Assembly (NCBI RefSeq): GCF_001597745.1
Contig: NZ_LUHJ01000068.1
Coordinates: 55,902 to 103,563 of the forward strand
DNA length: 47,662 bases
Reading direction: 5' to 3'
Source of the DNA: Anabaena sp. 4-3
GTDB lineage: Bacteria > Cyanobacteriota > Cyanobacteriia > Cyanobacteriales > Nostocaceae
The translations under genes and the position numbers were made by a program. Of this stretch, positions 1 through 7,831 are shown in pieces; within the stretch, counting starts at the first letter, position 1; every line of letters starts with the position of its first letter. The notes beneath the pieces are model-generated. The model worked only from the letters and a program-made list of their open reading frames with translations. It had not been told where the DNA came from and did not search any database.

Positions 1-120
1 CAATGACTAATGACTATCTGTAGTGTTACTACCCTCTAGAAGAGTTCGGTTATGCGAACTAGCTATAAAAATTAAATTGTTAAATTAATTGATAGTTGAG
101 CAACCATTGAGATAATTGCT

Positions 121-507
121 ATGAGTAATGATTCCCATCGCAATCCCGAAAATGCTTTGACTGAATTCATAAATGATAACCGGCTGTGGGAATATCTGCA
201 ATCTCTGAATCCTGAAACTGTTAAGGAATTATCTAAACCCGGTTCAGTAGAAGTGCTTCATTTAATTCAACGTTCTGTGATGGCAACTTTGGGTAATTTA
301 CTGGGTAACAAGTTTAACACAACTATCACAACTAGCCGCGAGGAGTTAGGAAAGCTTTTAGGTTCTGCAATGGTAGATGGGTATTTCTTGCGTAACGCAG
401 AACAGCGTCTAGAGTTAGAGAAAAGATTTTTGCCTAGCAATGATCAACTTAACGCCAATATTTATCCGTGGTTAGAAAATTCTCAAGCAGAAGAATTAGC
501 CGATTAA
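121..507 (+). CDS. DUF760 family protein
   Basis: This 128-residue soluble protein resembles the DUF760 family that is widespread in cyanobacteria and plastids and has no firmly assigned biochemical role. The conserved-looking core runs from about residue 18 to 115 and includes the stretches WEYLQSLNPETV and LGKLLGSAMVDGYFL; it is predicted to be mostly helical, with no signal peptide or membrane segment. The ATG is preceded only by a weak purine stretch (GAGATAA). It reads toward the rbp gene on the opposite strand, and the two share a hairpin between their ends. The family call is from memory of the sequence pattern; function is unknown. Confidence 0.85.
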   Translation: MSNDSHRNPENALTEFINDNRLWEYLQSLNPETVKELSKPGSVEVLHLIQRSVMATLGNLLGNKFNTTITTSREELGKLLGSAMVDGYFLRNAEQRLELEKRFLPSNDQLNANIYPWLENSQAEELAD

Positions 508-512
508 AAATA

Positions 513-547
513 CCAAAAAAAGGCTCAAGCATTGGAACTTGAGCCTT
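513..547 (-). terminator. Rho-independent terminator of the RNA-binding protein gene
   Basis: A perfect 10-bp stem AAGGCTCAAG / CTTGAGCCTT (520-529 with 538-547) closes an 8-nt loop. Read on the minus strand it is followed at once by a run of seven T, the classic intrinsic terminator layout, so it should end rbp transcription. On the plus strand the T run is short, so it may end the DUF760 transcript only weakly. Confidence 0.85.
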
Positions 548-574
548 TGCTCAATTCAAGTTAATCAATTAAAA

Positions 575-877
575 TTAATAGCGGTTACGGTTGTAGCCAC
601 CACCACCACGATTTCCACCAAATGAGCCTCTATCTTCTTTGGGTCTGGCTTTGTTGACTTTCATATCACGACCCATCCACTCAGCACCATCAAGCGCATC
701 AATGGCTGCTGCTTCTTCTGCTTCTGTTTCCATTTCGACAAAACCAAAGCCACGTAAGCGACCTGTTTCACGATCTGTTGGTAGCTGAACACGCTTTACA
801 GTGCCATATTCTGCAAACACAGCAGTAAGCGCATCTTGGGTAACTTCATAGGAAAGGTTACCTACGTAAATCGACAT
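575..877 (-). CDS. rbp: RRM-domain RNA-binding protein (Rbp type)
   Basis: A 100-residue single RNA-recognition-motif protein of the small cyanobacterial Rbp family, known for cold-induced members in Anabaena. RNP2 (IYVGNL) lies near residues 3-8 and RNP1 (RGFGFVEM) near residues 42-49. The C-terminus is a short Gly/Asn/Arg tail (GGNRGGGGYNRNRY), typical of the subgroup with a glycine-rich tail. I chose the ATG at 877 over the TTG one codon upstream because GGAGA stands 8 bases before it. A strong terminator follows. The AT-rich leader upstream could hold cold-responsive control, as in known rbp genes, but I see no specific element. Role: binding RNA in the cytoplasm; targets are not deducible here. 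The number within the family (rbpA, B and so on) cannot be assigned. Confidence 0.95.
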   Translation of the reverse strand: MSIYVGNLSYEVTQDALTAVFAEYGTVKRVQLPTDRETGRLRGFGFVEMETEAEEAAAIDALDGAEWMGRDMKVNKARPKEDRGSFGGNRGGGGYNRNRY

Positions 878-1528
878 CAATCTTCTCCAAAATCATGAGT
901 ATGCAGAGAGTTAGATTTCGGAGAGAGTCTGTAAATACCAAAAGGAAAAAGCCTGTCAATACTAAAAACAAACGCCATCGCCGAATTAAGTCTCACACCT
1001 CATCATTACACATAAATTCTGATAGTCATGAAAAAATTTAAAAAAATTTACAAAAAAACATAAATATCGGACTGACGCAAGTGTCACATTAAATATGTCT
1101 TGTAGGGTGCGTCAGACTGCCTAAATGCTGTCAACAAACATATTGTTGATATCTGACGCACCCTACTAATATGCCAGTTGCGTAAGTCCTGATAAATTTT
1201 ACTATTTGTCTTGGCAGCTTCAGAAGCTGCTATTGATTCAGGTGAGATGAGGCGATATCTAATTAACATTACTTTGGGCAATGTGTAATCAATAATACGG
1301 AATTTTAGCTAAGTTGGCAATATTTTAAACATAGACTGTTCCATAACTCAAGAGGTGGCGATGCTTGGCAAAGAGCCAGAAAAAACAGTCTGGGATGTGA
1401 ACTAGCAACTAGATAATTCAGAAAGAATCCAGTAAATTGTTGTGATATACCAACTAAATCATCATAAAGTTGGTAAATTAGGAAGGTAAGAGAAATTTGA
1501 CGAGAAAGTTTGTTGCTCCTTAGTTCTG
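878..1528. other. Intergenic region, no gene supported
   Basis: AT-rich spacer between the divergent rbp and modBC genes. It should contain both promoters and holds one palindromic mobile-type element (1069-1189). Short open frames on the minus strand here run through that element and show no ribosome-binding site or family resemblance. I see no RNA gene. Confidence 0.6.
1069..1189. mobile_element. MITE-like palindromic element, family A, copy 1
   Basis: Outer ends GGACTGACGCAA (1069-1080) and TTGCGTAAGTCC (1178-1189) are imperfect inverted repeats. An inner, perfect 15-bp inverted repeat GTAGGGTGCGTCAGA (1102-1116 with 1152-1166) lies within. The same sequence recurs, in the opposite orientation or truncated, near 10951, 13620 and 41134. 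It carries no gene. TA lies close outside both ends, which would fit a TA target duplication, but the exact borders are uncertain. Confidence 0.8.
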
Positions 1529-3373
1529 GTGAATACAACTATGCCAATGGATTTGTCACCCCTCTGGATATCACTGAAAACTTCGTTATTGGCTACATTT
1601 ATTACCTTCTTTTTGGGTATTGCGGCTGCATACTGGATGTTGGGATATCGTGGTAAGGGCAAATCGTTGATTGAGGGGATTTTTGTAGCTCCCTTGATTT
1701 TACCTCCTACGGTTGTGGGCTTTTTGTTACTGCTGTTTTTCGGCAAAAATGGCCCAATGGGGCAATTTTTGCAACCTTTCGATATCAGTGTAGTATTTAC
1801 TTGGTACGGGGCAGCGATCGCAGCTACAGTAGTCTCTTTCCCTTTAATGTATAAAACTGCATTGGGGGCGTTTAAACAAATTGATAGCAATCTCCTCCAA
1901 GTAGCCAGAACCTTGGGAGCAAATGAGTGGACAATCTTTTGGTGTATCAGTTTACCCCTAGCATTCCCAGGCATTTTAGCAGCGACATCTCTGGCCTTTG
2001 CCCGCGCCTTGGGTGAATTCGGTGCCACATTAATGTTAGCTGGTAACATCCCCGGACAAACACAGACCATCCCCATGGCTATTTATTTTGCTGTGGAAGC
2101 TGGGGCGAATGATGAGGCTTGGTTTTGGTCGTGGGCGATTCTGATTGTTTCCCTATCAGCTATTATTACTGTTAACTTTTGGCAAGAACAGAGGGGAAGT
2201 AGGGGGAGACAAGGAAACACGGGTGCAGGGGTGCAGGGGTGCGGGGGTGCAGGGGTGCAAGGAAGTGAGATTTTTGGGTTATCGGCTGCATCTGGTGAGG
2301 TGAAGCTGTTGGTGGATATTGAGAAGCGATTACCGAGTTTTCACCTGAAAGTGTCTTTTAATAGTGATGAGCAACCGTTGGGATTGTTGGGCGGTTCGGG
2401 TGCGGGTAAAAGTATGATTTTGCGGTGTATTGCCGGAATTGAGACACCGACGAAAGGACGGATAGTTTTAAATGGTAGAGTGTTATTTGATTCCGAAAAG
2501 AGAATTAATCTACCTAGCCGCGATCGCCAGATTGGTTTTTTATTCCAGAACTATGCCCTATTCCCAAATATGACAGTAGCGCAAAACATCGCGTTTGGAC
2601 TACCTCAAGGAATCTCAGCCCAGAAAATGCGATCGCAAATCGCAGAATTATTAACAGCCATGCAGTTAACAGGATTAGGCGATCGCTACCCGCACCAACT
2701 TTCTGGCGGACAACAACAACGAGTAGCCTTAGCTAGAGCCTTAGCCAGTCAACCACAAGCCTTACTATTAGATGAACCTTTTTCCGCCCTCGACACATAT
2801 CTGCGTAGTCAACTAGAACAGCAAATGATAGAAACTCTAGCCGAATATCGAGGTGTGACACTATTTGTCACCCATAACATGGAAGAAGCTTACCGAGTTT
2901 GTCCTAACTTGCTAGTCATGGAAAAAGGTAGAACCGTACATCATGGTTCTAAATACGATATTTTTGAGCATCCGGCAACAGTGAGTGTTGCTCAAATCAC
3001 CGGCTGCAAAAACTTCTCCAGTGCTATTGTTCACACATCGCAACAGATAGAAGCCCTTGATTGGGGTTGTCAATTGCGAGTTATGGAAGCAATACCCCCA
3101 GAAGTAACGCATATTGGCATCCGCGCCCATCATCTCACATTCACCAAAGAACCCAGCCAAACAAACTCTTTTCCGTGCTGGTTAGCCCGAACCAGCGAAA
3201 CACCCCACCGCATGACATTGTTTTTAAAACTCAATTCTCCAGCCAACGACTTACACGATTACCACATACAAGCCGAAGTCTACAAAGAGAAATGGGCAAC
3301 TCTCAAAGATCAACCTTTCCCCTGGTATGTGCGTTTAGACCCCCTGCGGCTAATTTTAATGAATAGTCATTAG
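1529..3373 (+). CDS. modBC: Molybdate ABC transporter, permease-ATPase fusion ModBC
   Basis: One 614-codon protein joins a molybdate-type inner-membrane permease (residues about 5-222, several hydrophobic helices, with the coupling motif around VARTLGAN...ISLP near 124-140) to an ATP-binding subunit. The ATPase half shows Walker A GGSGAGKS (about 287), signature LSGGQQQR (about 390), Walker B ALLLDEPFSAL (about 411) and the switch histidine in VTHNMEE (about 447), followed by a C-terminal TOBE-like region. ModB-ModC fusions are known from Anabaena. It would import molybdate, needed for nitrate reductase and nitrogenase cofactors. The GTG at 1529 and the ATG at 1541 are both possible starts; neither has a good ribosome-binding site. 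The binding protein ModA is not next to it. The linker is built of tandem repeats (separate entry). Tungstate specificity cannot be excluded. Confidence 0.95.
   Translation: MNTTMPMDLSPLWISLKTSLLATFITFFLGIAAAYWMLGYRGKGKSLIEGIFVAPLILPPTVVGFLLLLFFGKNGPMGQFLQPFDISVVFTWYGAAIAATVVSFPLMYKTALGAFKQIDSNLLQVARTLGANEWTIFWCISLPLAFPGILAATSLAFARALGEFGATLMLAGNIPGQTQTIPMAIYFAVEAGANDEAWFWSWAILIVSLSAIITVNFWQEQRGSRGRQGNTGAGVQGCGGAGVQGSEIFGLSAASGEVKLLVDIEKRLPSFHLKVSFNSDEQPLGLLGGSGAGKSMILRCIAGIETPTKGRIVLNGRVLFDSEKRINLPSRDRQIGFLFQNYALFPNMTVAQNIAFGLPQGISAQKMRSQIAELLTAMQLTGLGDRYPHQLSGGQQQRVALARALASQPQALLLDEPFSALDTYLRSQLEQQMIETLAEYRGVTLFVTHNMEEAYRVCPNLLVMEKGRTVHHGSKYDIFEHPATVSVAQITGCKNFSSAIVHTSQQIEALDWGCQLRVMEAIPPEVTHIGIRAHHLTFTKEPSQTNSFPCWLARTSETPHRMTLFLKLNSPANDLHDYHIQAEVYKEKWATLKDQPFPWYVRLDPLRLILMNSH
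2219..2260. repeat. GGGTGCA-type heptamer STRR inside modBC
   Basis: About five to six imperfect units of the heptamer GGGTGCA lie in frame at the joint between the permease and ATPase halves. They encode a Gly/Ala/Val/Gln linker (around residues 230-245). The repeat keeps the frame open and falls in the flexible connection, where it should be tolerated. Confidence 0.9.
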
Positions 3374-3506
3374 TCATTAGTCATTGGTCATTAGTCATTA
3401 GTCATTAGTCATTAGTCATTAGTCATTAGTCATTAGTCATTAGTCATTAGTCCCCAATCCCCAATCCCCAATCCCCAGTCCCCAGTCCCCAGTCCCCAAT
3501 CCCCAA
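3364..3506. repeat. Double STRR: TAGTCAT units then CCCCAAT/CCCCAGT units
   Basis: Starting within the last codons of modBC, about twelve copies of the heptamer TAGTCAT are followed directly by about eight copies of CCCCAAT or CCCCAGT. Two unrelated heptamer arrays thus abut in the gap before the MFS gene. Copy number is likely to vary between strains, as known for STRRs. Confidence 0.95.
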
Positions 3507-3549
3507 ATCCTGTGCTTCAATATGAAAGCTATTATGGATTTGATGGAGT

Positions 3550-4740
3550 ATGCCGCAGAAAACAGCCGCTTTACGGTTTGTCATTTTGTTGGGTTTTGTT
3601 AGTCTCTGTGCTGATGCTACCTATGAAGGCGCGCGTAGCATCACAGGGGCTTATTTAGAGGTTTTGGGAGCTAGCGGCACAGTAGTCGGTCTAGTAGCTG
3701 GTTTTGGCGAATTAATTGGCTATGGCTTTCGTCTAGTGATTGGATATCTCAGCGACCAAACAGGTAAATATTGGGGAATCACAACATTAGGTTACTTTTT
3801 AAATACTGCCGTTGTGCCATTGTTAGCATTAGCTGGCAGGTGGGAAGTAGCCGCAGGTTTAATGATGGCAGAACGCACAGGTAAAGCTATTCGTACTCCT
3901 CCACGAGATGCGCTGCTTTCCCACGGTGTCAGTCAAATTGGCCGAGGCTTTGGCTTTGGTTTACATGAAGCAATGGATCAAACTGGTGCTGTTATGGGGC
4001 CTTTGGCTGTAGCGGCGATGGTTTATTTTCAGGGAGAATATCGCAATGGCTTTACAGTATTGATTGTCCCTGCGGTTTTGGGTTTAGTAGTGTTGGGAGT
4101 TTTACAATTTATTTATCCTAACCCTAGAGATTTTGAGGAAGAAACAGAGGATAGTCCCAAAGAGGAAGAATTACCGCAGATATTTTGGATTTATTTGGGT
4201 GCTGTGGCCATTATCGCCGCCGGTTATGCAGACTTCCCTTTGATTGCGTTTCATTTTCAAAAACAAGGTATCGCTACGGGGCAAACCATACCTTTGTTTT
4301 ATGCTTTAGCGATGGGTGTAGATGCGGTAGCAGCGTTAATCTTTGGCTATCTGTTTGACCGCATTGGGATTTTTGTGTTAATTACTGCGGCTTTGCTCTC
4401 ATCTTTATTTGCGCCATTGGTATTTTTAGGCAATACCCAACTAGCACTGTTAGGGATAGCATTTTGGGGGATTGGCATGGGAGCGCAAGAATCAGTTTTA
4501 AAAGCTGCGATCGCTGGTATGGTTCCCAAGCACAAACGCGCCACAGCCTACGGTATTTTCAGCACTGGCTATGGTCTAGCGTGGTTTTTAGGTAGTACCT
4601 TAATGGGTGTGTTATATGACCATTCAATTACTACGTTAATAGTTTTTTCTTCCGCCACTCAACTATTAGCAATAGTATTTTTCACCTGGGTAAAATTGCA
4701 AGCTGACAAGACTAATACCGCACTAACAAAACAAGTGTAA
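3550..4740 (+). CDS. MFS transporter
   Basis: A 396-residue integral membrane protein with roughly 11-12 hydrophobic segments, split into two halves by a charged central loop (about residues 195-215, rich in Glu/Asp). The first half carries the MFS-like loop GYLSDQTGK after the second helix, and the second half has a matching FGYLFDRIG, as expected from the duplicated MFS fold. Substrate cannot be told; the overall form resembles uncharacterised cyanobacterial permeases. The start ATG has GGAG only one base away, which is too close to be ideal, but no better start is apparent. It is separated from modBC only by the tandem repeats and could be co-transcribed, but a functional link to molybdate is not supported. 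Confidence 0.9.
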   Translation: MPQKTAALRFVILLGFVSLCADATYEGARSITGAYLEVLGASGTVVGLVAGFGELIGYGFRLVIGYLSDQTGKYWGITTLGYFLNTAVVPLLALAGRWEVAAGLMMAERTGKAIRTPPRDALLSHGVSQIGRGFGFGLHEAMDQTGAVMGPLAVAAMVYFQGEYRNGFTVLIVPAVLGLVVLGVLQFIYPNPRDFEEETEDSPKEEELPQIFWIYLGAVAIIAAGYADFPLIAFHFQKQGIATGQTIPLFYALAMGVDAVAALIFGYLFDRIGIFVLITAALLSSLFAPLVFLGNTQLALLGIAFWGIGMGAQESVLKAAIAGMVPKHKRATAYGIFSTGYGLAWFLGSTLMGVLYDHSITTLIVFSSATQLLAIVFFTWVKLQADKTNTALTKQV

Positions 4741-4779
4741 AACGGTGCATAAGTGCAGGGTTGAATAATAAATATTGAC

Positions 4780-4811
4780 TTGTAGAGACGTTGTATGCAA
4801 CGTCCCTACAA
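4780..4811. repeat. Palindrome, variant of GTAGAGACGTTGCA element
   Basis: An imperfect 32-bp palindrome whose arms begin TTGTAGAGACGTTG. It is the diverged version of the perfect palindrome found at 7410 and 36676. Its position between the convergent MFS gene and 2TM gene would allow it to work as a terminator-like hairpin. Confidence 0.8.
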
Positions 4812-4856
4812 ATAACTAATAACTAATGACCAACGACTAATGACTAATAACTAAAT
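4811..4856. repeat. TAACTAA/TGACTAA heptamer STRR
   Basis: About six imperfect units of TAACTAA or TGACTAA. The array reaches the stop codon of the neighbouring minus-strand gene. Confidence 0.8.
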
Positions 4857-5354
4857 CTGCAAAACTTTAAACCACCTATTTACAAAAGTGTTAATAGTTT
4901 GTTTAACTTGATGTCTGCGATACCATCTTTGAAAAGCCCTTTCATATTCTTCACCCTTCATCAGAAAAGTGTTCCAAACATCCAACCCGACTGCTAACCC
5001 ACTGAATACTAACAGGTAAAGCGACCAAGAAATAGTCCCACCACCGACAAAATCAGCCAAAATCAGAAAACCATTGACAATAGTATAATTGCCCAAACGC
5101 TTCTTAAATCTTGTCAGACGGTAAGTATTAAAAGCTTGACGCTGCTGGATTTCTTGGTGTTGCGATCGCCAGTCTTTCTCTGCTAACTTTAAACTCTCCG
5201 GCGAGATGTCTAACTCCTGAGCAATTTCTACAATTTGCTCATAGCTAAACTCTTTTTCTTGGTCGTCAGCTTGGCGGGCGATCGCAAGTTGTAGAATTCT
5301 TTGTACATCATCTTGGCTATAAAAACGGTTGTTTTGAGAATCAAAGTCCGTCAT
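4851..5354 (-). CDS. 2TM domain-containing protein
   Basis: A 167-residue protein with a soluble N-terminal part (residues 1-80) and two closely spaced hydrophobic segments (about 92-107 and 113-128), the layout of the 2TM family. The N-terminal YSQDDVQRILQLA and ELDISPESLKLAE stretches look like a short helical module common before 2TM domains in cyanobacteria. Two HIP1 sites fall inside the gene. No clear ribosome-binding site precedes the ATG. Its role is unknown; in other bacteria the domain can be joined to regulators, but nothing of that kind is joined to it here. Confidence 0.8.
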   Translation of the reverse strand: MTDFDSQNNRFYSQDDVQRILQLAIARQADDQEKEFSYEQIVEIAQELDISPESLKLAEKDWRSQHQEIQQRQAFNTYRLTRFKKRLGNYTIVNGFLILADFVGGGTISWSLYLLVFSGLAVGLDVWNTFLMKGEEYERAFQRWYRRHQVKQTINTFVNRWFKVLQI

Positions 5355-5492
5355 AGTTGCTATCTGTAGGTATTTTCTCGCTTAAGATTCATCGCCCGCT
5401 AGCCATCAGCTAGATTGCATCATCTCAGATATTGTCCTATCTCTACACTAGCAAATATTTCCAAAACTACCTCAATCACAGCCATTGTACTC

Positions 5493-5847
5493 GACTGACA
5501 CAGCTAATTTTGTGCATCAGATGTAGATGTAGTAGCGTGGCAAGGCTAAAATGATGCACAAATATAGTTCTTGTGGTGCGGGCTTCTAGCCTGCACCGGA
5601 GGGGATAGGGAGCTTATCCCACAAGAGAGTTTTAATGCAACATTTAAGGCTTGCCACGCCAGTAGTAGCGTGACCGGGCTAAAATAGTGCATTAGATGTA
5701 GGTTGGGTTAAGCGCAGCGCAACCCAACTAAGATATTGGTATTGGGTTTCTTGAAGTCAAACGCCATTCGCCCCAATCCGGGAAACCCTTCCACGGCGAT
5801 GGCTCCCCAACCTACAATTTTTTTGCATCATTTTAGTCGTGTCAGTC
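5493..5847. mobile_element. Nest of MITE-like elements (family C)
   Basis: The outer ends are inverted repeats: GACTGACACAGCTAA (from 5493) and the reverse complement of GACTGACACGACTAA (ending 5847), continuing into a shared TGATGCA-like tail. TA lies a few bases outside on both sides. Inside is a second inverted pair beginning GTGGCAAGGCTAAAATG (about 5537) and ending near 5659, and after that a third with TGTAGGTTGGG at about 5698 and CCCAACCTACA near 5817. This reads as elements inserted in or beside one another. There is no transposase; such elements would need one acting in trans. Confidence 0.7.
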
Positions 5848-6072
5848 CAATACAAATACCTGATTTTATGCAAAAATCAAACCGGATTTCTATATAAACA
5901 TTATTCTATCCTACGCATTAGTAAATCTCATGATTTTTTTCAAAAATTGCTGGTTTACTCTTATTCATCAATATATTATTAACCATCATAAAAATAAACA
6001 AAAAAATACATTATGAAATATTCAAATTTAATTTTTACAAAGAGGCTATTTATCAAGTAAATATTGAGTAGT

Positions 6073-6190
6073 GTGTGTTACGGCCATGAAAGAATTTGAG
6101 CATTTGAGAGAGTAGAAATTAGCCGTAACGCACCAATAAATACGATGCCGTACTCTCAGCCAACGCACCCTAATGGACTGACACGACTAC
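6073..6190. repeat. Palindromic repeat fragment with family C end
   Basis: GTGTGTTACGGC (6073-6084) pairs with GCCGTAACGCAC (6122-6133). Downstream, TGGACTGACACGACTA (about 6174-6189) is a third copy of the family C end seen at 5493 and 5847. It suggests a truncated element. Confidence 0.6.
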
Positions 6191-6401
6191 AATTTAAGTT
6201 TTACTTGATCAATAATCTCTAAGGTAATTTTGAAGAATTGATGAATTCAGTTAAACAACCCCTAGTAGTTTTTCCTCTTACCTATTCCCCCTAATCATTA
6301 GCTAAAATACCAGTAGAATTACGGATGAGTAAATATAGCTAATTTAGATAATATTTATGGTGCAAATAGCGGTATGCACAAGCAAAAACCCTAAATTTTC
6401 A

Positions 6402-7238
6402 ATGAATGCAAAGTTAAACTTTATCTCAGGGCTACCACGCTCTGGTTCGACATTGCTGGGTGCTATACTCAGACAAAATCCCCGATTTCACGCTAGTATG
6501 TCCAGCCCTGTAAGCTCACTGGTGGATCGGATGCTAGAAGCAATGAGTGAAGATAACGAATTTTCTGTTTTTATCTCACCAGAACAAAAACGCTCTTTAG
6601 TCTTAAATATTTTTAACGCATATTATCAAGACCAAGCAGATAAAGATATTATCTTTGATACTCATCGGGGTTGGTGTAGTAAACTATCATTAATTAATCA
6701 ACTATTTCCAGATGCCAAAGTAATTTGCTGCGTCCGTAATATAGCCTGGATTATGGATAGTGTTGAGCGGCTAGTGCGGCGTAATGCCTTTGATGTTTCC
6801 AAATTATTTAATAATTCTCAGGAACGCGCCAACGTTTACAGCCGGACTGAAGCATTGAGTCAAGGAAGTCGATTAGTAGGGTTTGCTTATAATGCCCTCA
6901 AAGAAGCTTTTTATGGTGAACATAGCCAATCTTTACTCTTAGTTGAATATGATTTATTAACTCAAAATCCAGAGAAGACCATATCACTAATTTATCAATT
7001 TTTAGAGACAGAACCCTTTCCCCATGATTTTGATAATGTGCAGTATGATGAACCGGAATTTGATCAAAGACTCCAGACTCAAGGCTTACATAAAGTCAGA
7101 GAAAAAGTAGAGTTTAAACCACGACAAACCATTTTACCACCAGATTTATTTATCAAATATTACGACTTGAGTTTTTGGACAGAACTGAGAAACAGTCAAG
7201 CAAACGTCATTGTTGCCCAGCCTTTAGACACACTCTAA
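6402..7238 (+). CDS. Sulfotransferase-like protein
   Basis: This protein of about 278 residues has the hallmark 5'-phosphosulfate loop GLPRSGSTLLGA at its N-terminus (10-21 of this start) and a likely 3'-phosphate-binding segment in CVRNIAWIMDSVERLVRRN (about residues 110-128), as in PAPS-dependent sulfotransferases. LLVEYDLLTQNPEKTI near residue 185-200 is also family-like. It would transfer sulfate from PAPS to an unknown acceptor in the cytoplasm. An in-frame ATG at 6357 would add 15 residues; I prefer 6402 because the homologous domain begins right after it, although neither has a ribosome-binding site. No biosynthetic partners are nearby. A related kinase-like P-loop role is less likely. 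Confidence 0.85.
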   Translation: MNAKLNFISGLPRSGSTLLGAILRQNPRFHASMSSPVSSLVDRMLEAMSEDNEFSVFISPEQKRSLVLNIFNAYYQDQADKDIIFDTHRGWCSKLSLINQLFPDAKVICCVRNIAWIMDSVERLVRRNAFDVSKLFNNSQERANVYSRTEALSQGSRLVGFAYNALKEAFYGEHSQSLLLVEYDLLTQNPEKTISLIYQFLETEPFPHDFDNVQYDEPEFDQRLQTQGLHKVREKVEFKPRQTILPPDLFIKYYDLSFWTELRNSQANVIVAQPLDTL

Positions 7239-7374
7239 ACAGATGGTCAAACACCGTAGGGCGATGCACTGTCCACAACGGCAAAAACCAGGGTAGAAGC
7301 AAGTTTTCCCCATTGCCAACTTCAAGTTATTTGACTTTTCACCTTATGTGGAAAAGCTAACGTCAAACCTCACC

Positions 7375-7705
7375 CCCTCACCCCCTTCCCTACTAGGGAA
7401 GGGCGGGTTGTAGAGACGTTGCATGCAACGTCTCTACTCATGCTGTTCGGAGGTTTGGAGAGGGGTTTTCCCGAACCCGTCAACAGTCAGAAACCTCACC
7501 CCCTAACCCCCTTCCCTAGTAGGGAAGGGGGAACAATTAAAGCCTCTCTCCTTATAGGGGAGAGGTACCCTGCGGGTTCGCGTAGCGTCTCTGAAAGAGA
7601 AGCAAGCTATGGAGAGGGGTTTTCCAGCCCTAGTAGGGAAGGGGGAACAATTAAAGCCTCTCTCCTTATAGGGGAGAGGTTGGGAGAGGGGTTTTCCCGA
7701 ACCCT
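7375..7705. repeat. Duplicated C-rich/G-rich repeat block
   Basis: An identical 53-bp segment occurs at 7514-7566 and 7628-7680, containing the small palindrome CCCTAGTAGGG and the hairpin CCTCTCTCCTTATAGGGGAG. A second direct repeat, GGAGAGGGGTTTTCCCGAAC with its flank, lies at 7458 and 7683. The arrangement suggests repeated local duplication of a Nostocales interspersed repeat. Confidence 0.85.
7410..7437. repeat. Perfect 28-bp palindrome, GTAGAGACGTTGCA element
   Basis: The two 14-base arms are exact reverse complements (first arm GTAGAGACGTTGCA). The identical 28-bp sequence is present at 36676-36703 and a variant at 4780-4811. Confidence 0.9.
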
Positions 7706-7831
7706 TCAACAGTCAGAAATTTCATTCAGCCTGAATCAAGTGCTGCGACAAGTTAAAGCACTCGATTGAGGACAAATCTCTAGAGATTTGTAGAACTCAG
7801 ACAAACTTTCATTAACAACAGGAGAATTAAT

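Larger units (their letters stand above)
5355..6401. other. Large repeat-filled intergenic region
   Basis: About 1 kb with no supported gene. It contains a nest of palindromic elements at 5493-5847, a further fragment at 6073-6190, and AT-rich DNA between 5850 and 6060. The last 200 bases before 6402 probably hold the promoter of the sulfotransferase-like gene. Confidence 0.7.
7239..7831. other. Repeat-rich spacer before the RTX gene
   Basis: No supported gene. The first part (7253-7275) resembles the inside of MITE family B (CGTAGGGCGATGCACTG). The centre is the duplicated repeat block and a perfect palindrome, both listed separately. A 116-codon open frame spans these repeats and is an artefact of them. 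The last 70 bases lead into the RTX gene. Confidence 0.75.

Noticed and set aside
44-60. A small hairpin AGTTCG/CGAACT that looked like a tRNA arm or terminator
   Set aside because: No other tRNA parts surround it and no T run follows; too short to call.
1084-1281. A 65-codon minus-strand frame
   Set aside because: It runs through the family A palindromic element and has no coding signs.
1305-1538. A 77-codon minus-strand frame overlapping the modBC start
   Set aside because: Odd composition, no ribosome-binding site and overlap with the modBC leader.
1462-2076. A 204-codon open frame on the minus strand opposite modBC
   Set aside because: It is the shadow of a well-supported transporter gene, has no family resemblance and no ribosome-binding site.
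3364-3506. Possible CRISPR array
   Set aside because: The units are adjoining heptamers without spacers, so this is an STRR.
7419-7769. A 116-codon plus-strand frame
   Set aside because: Made almost wholly of the duplicated interspersed repeats.
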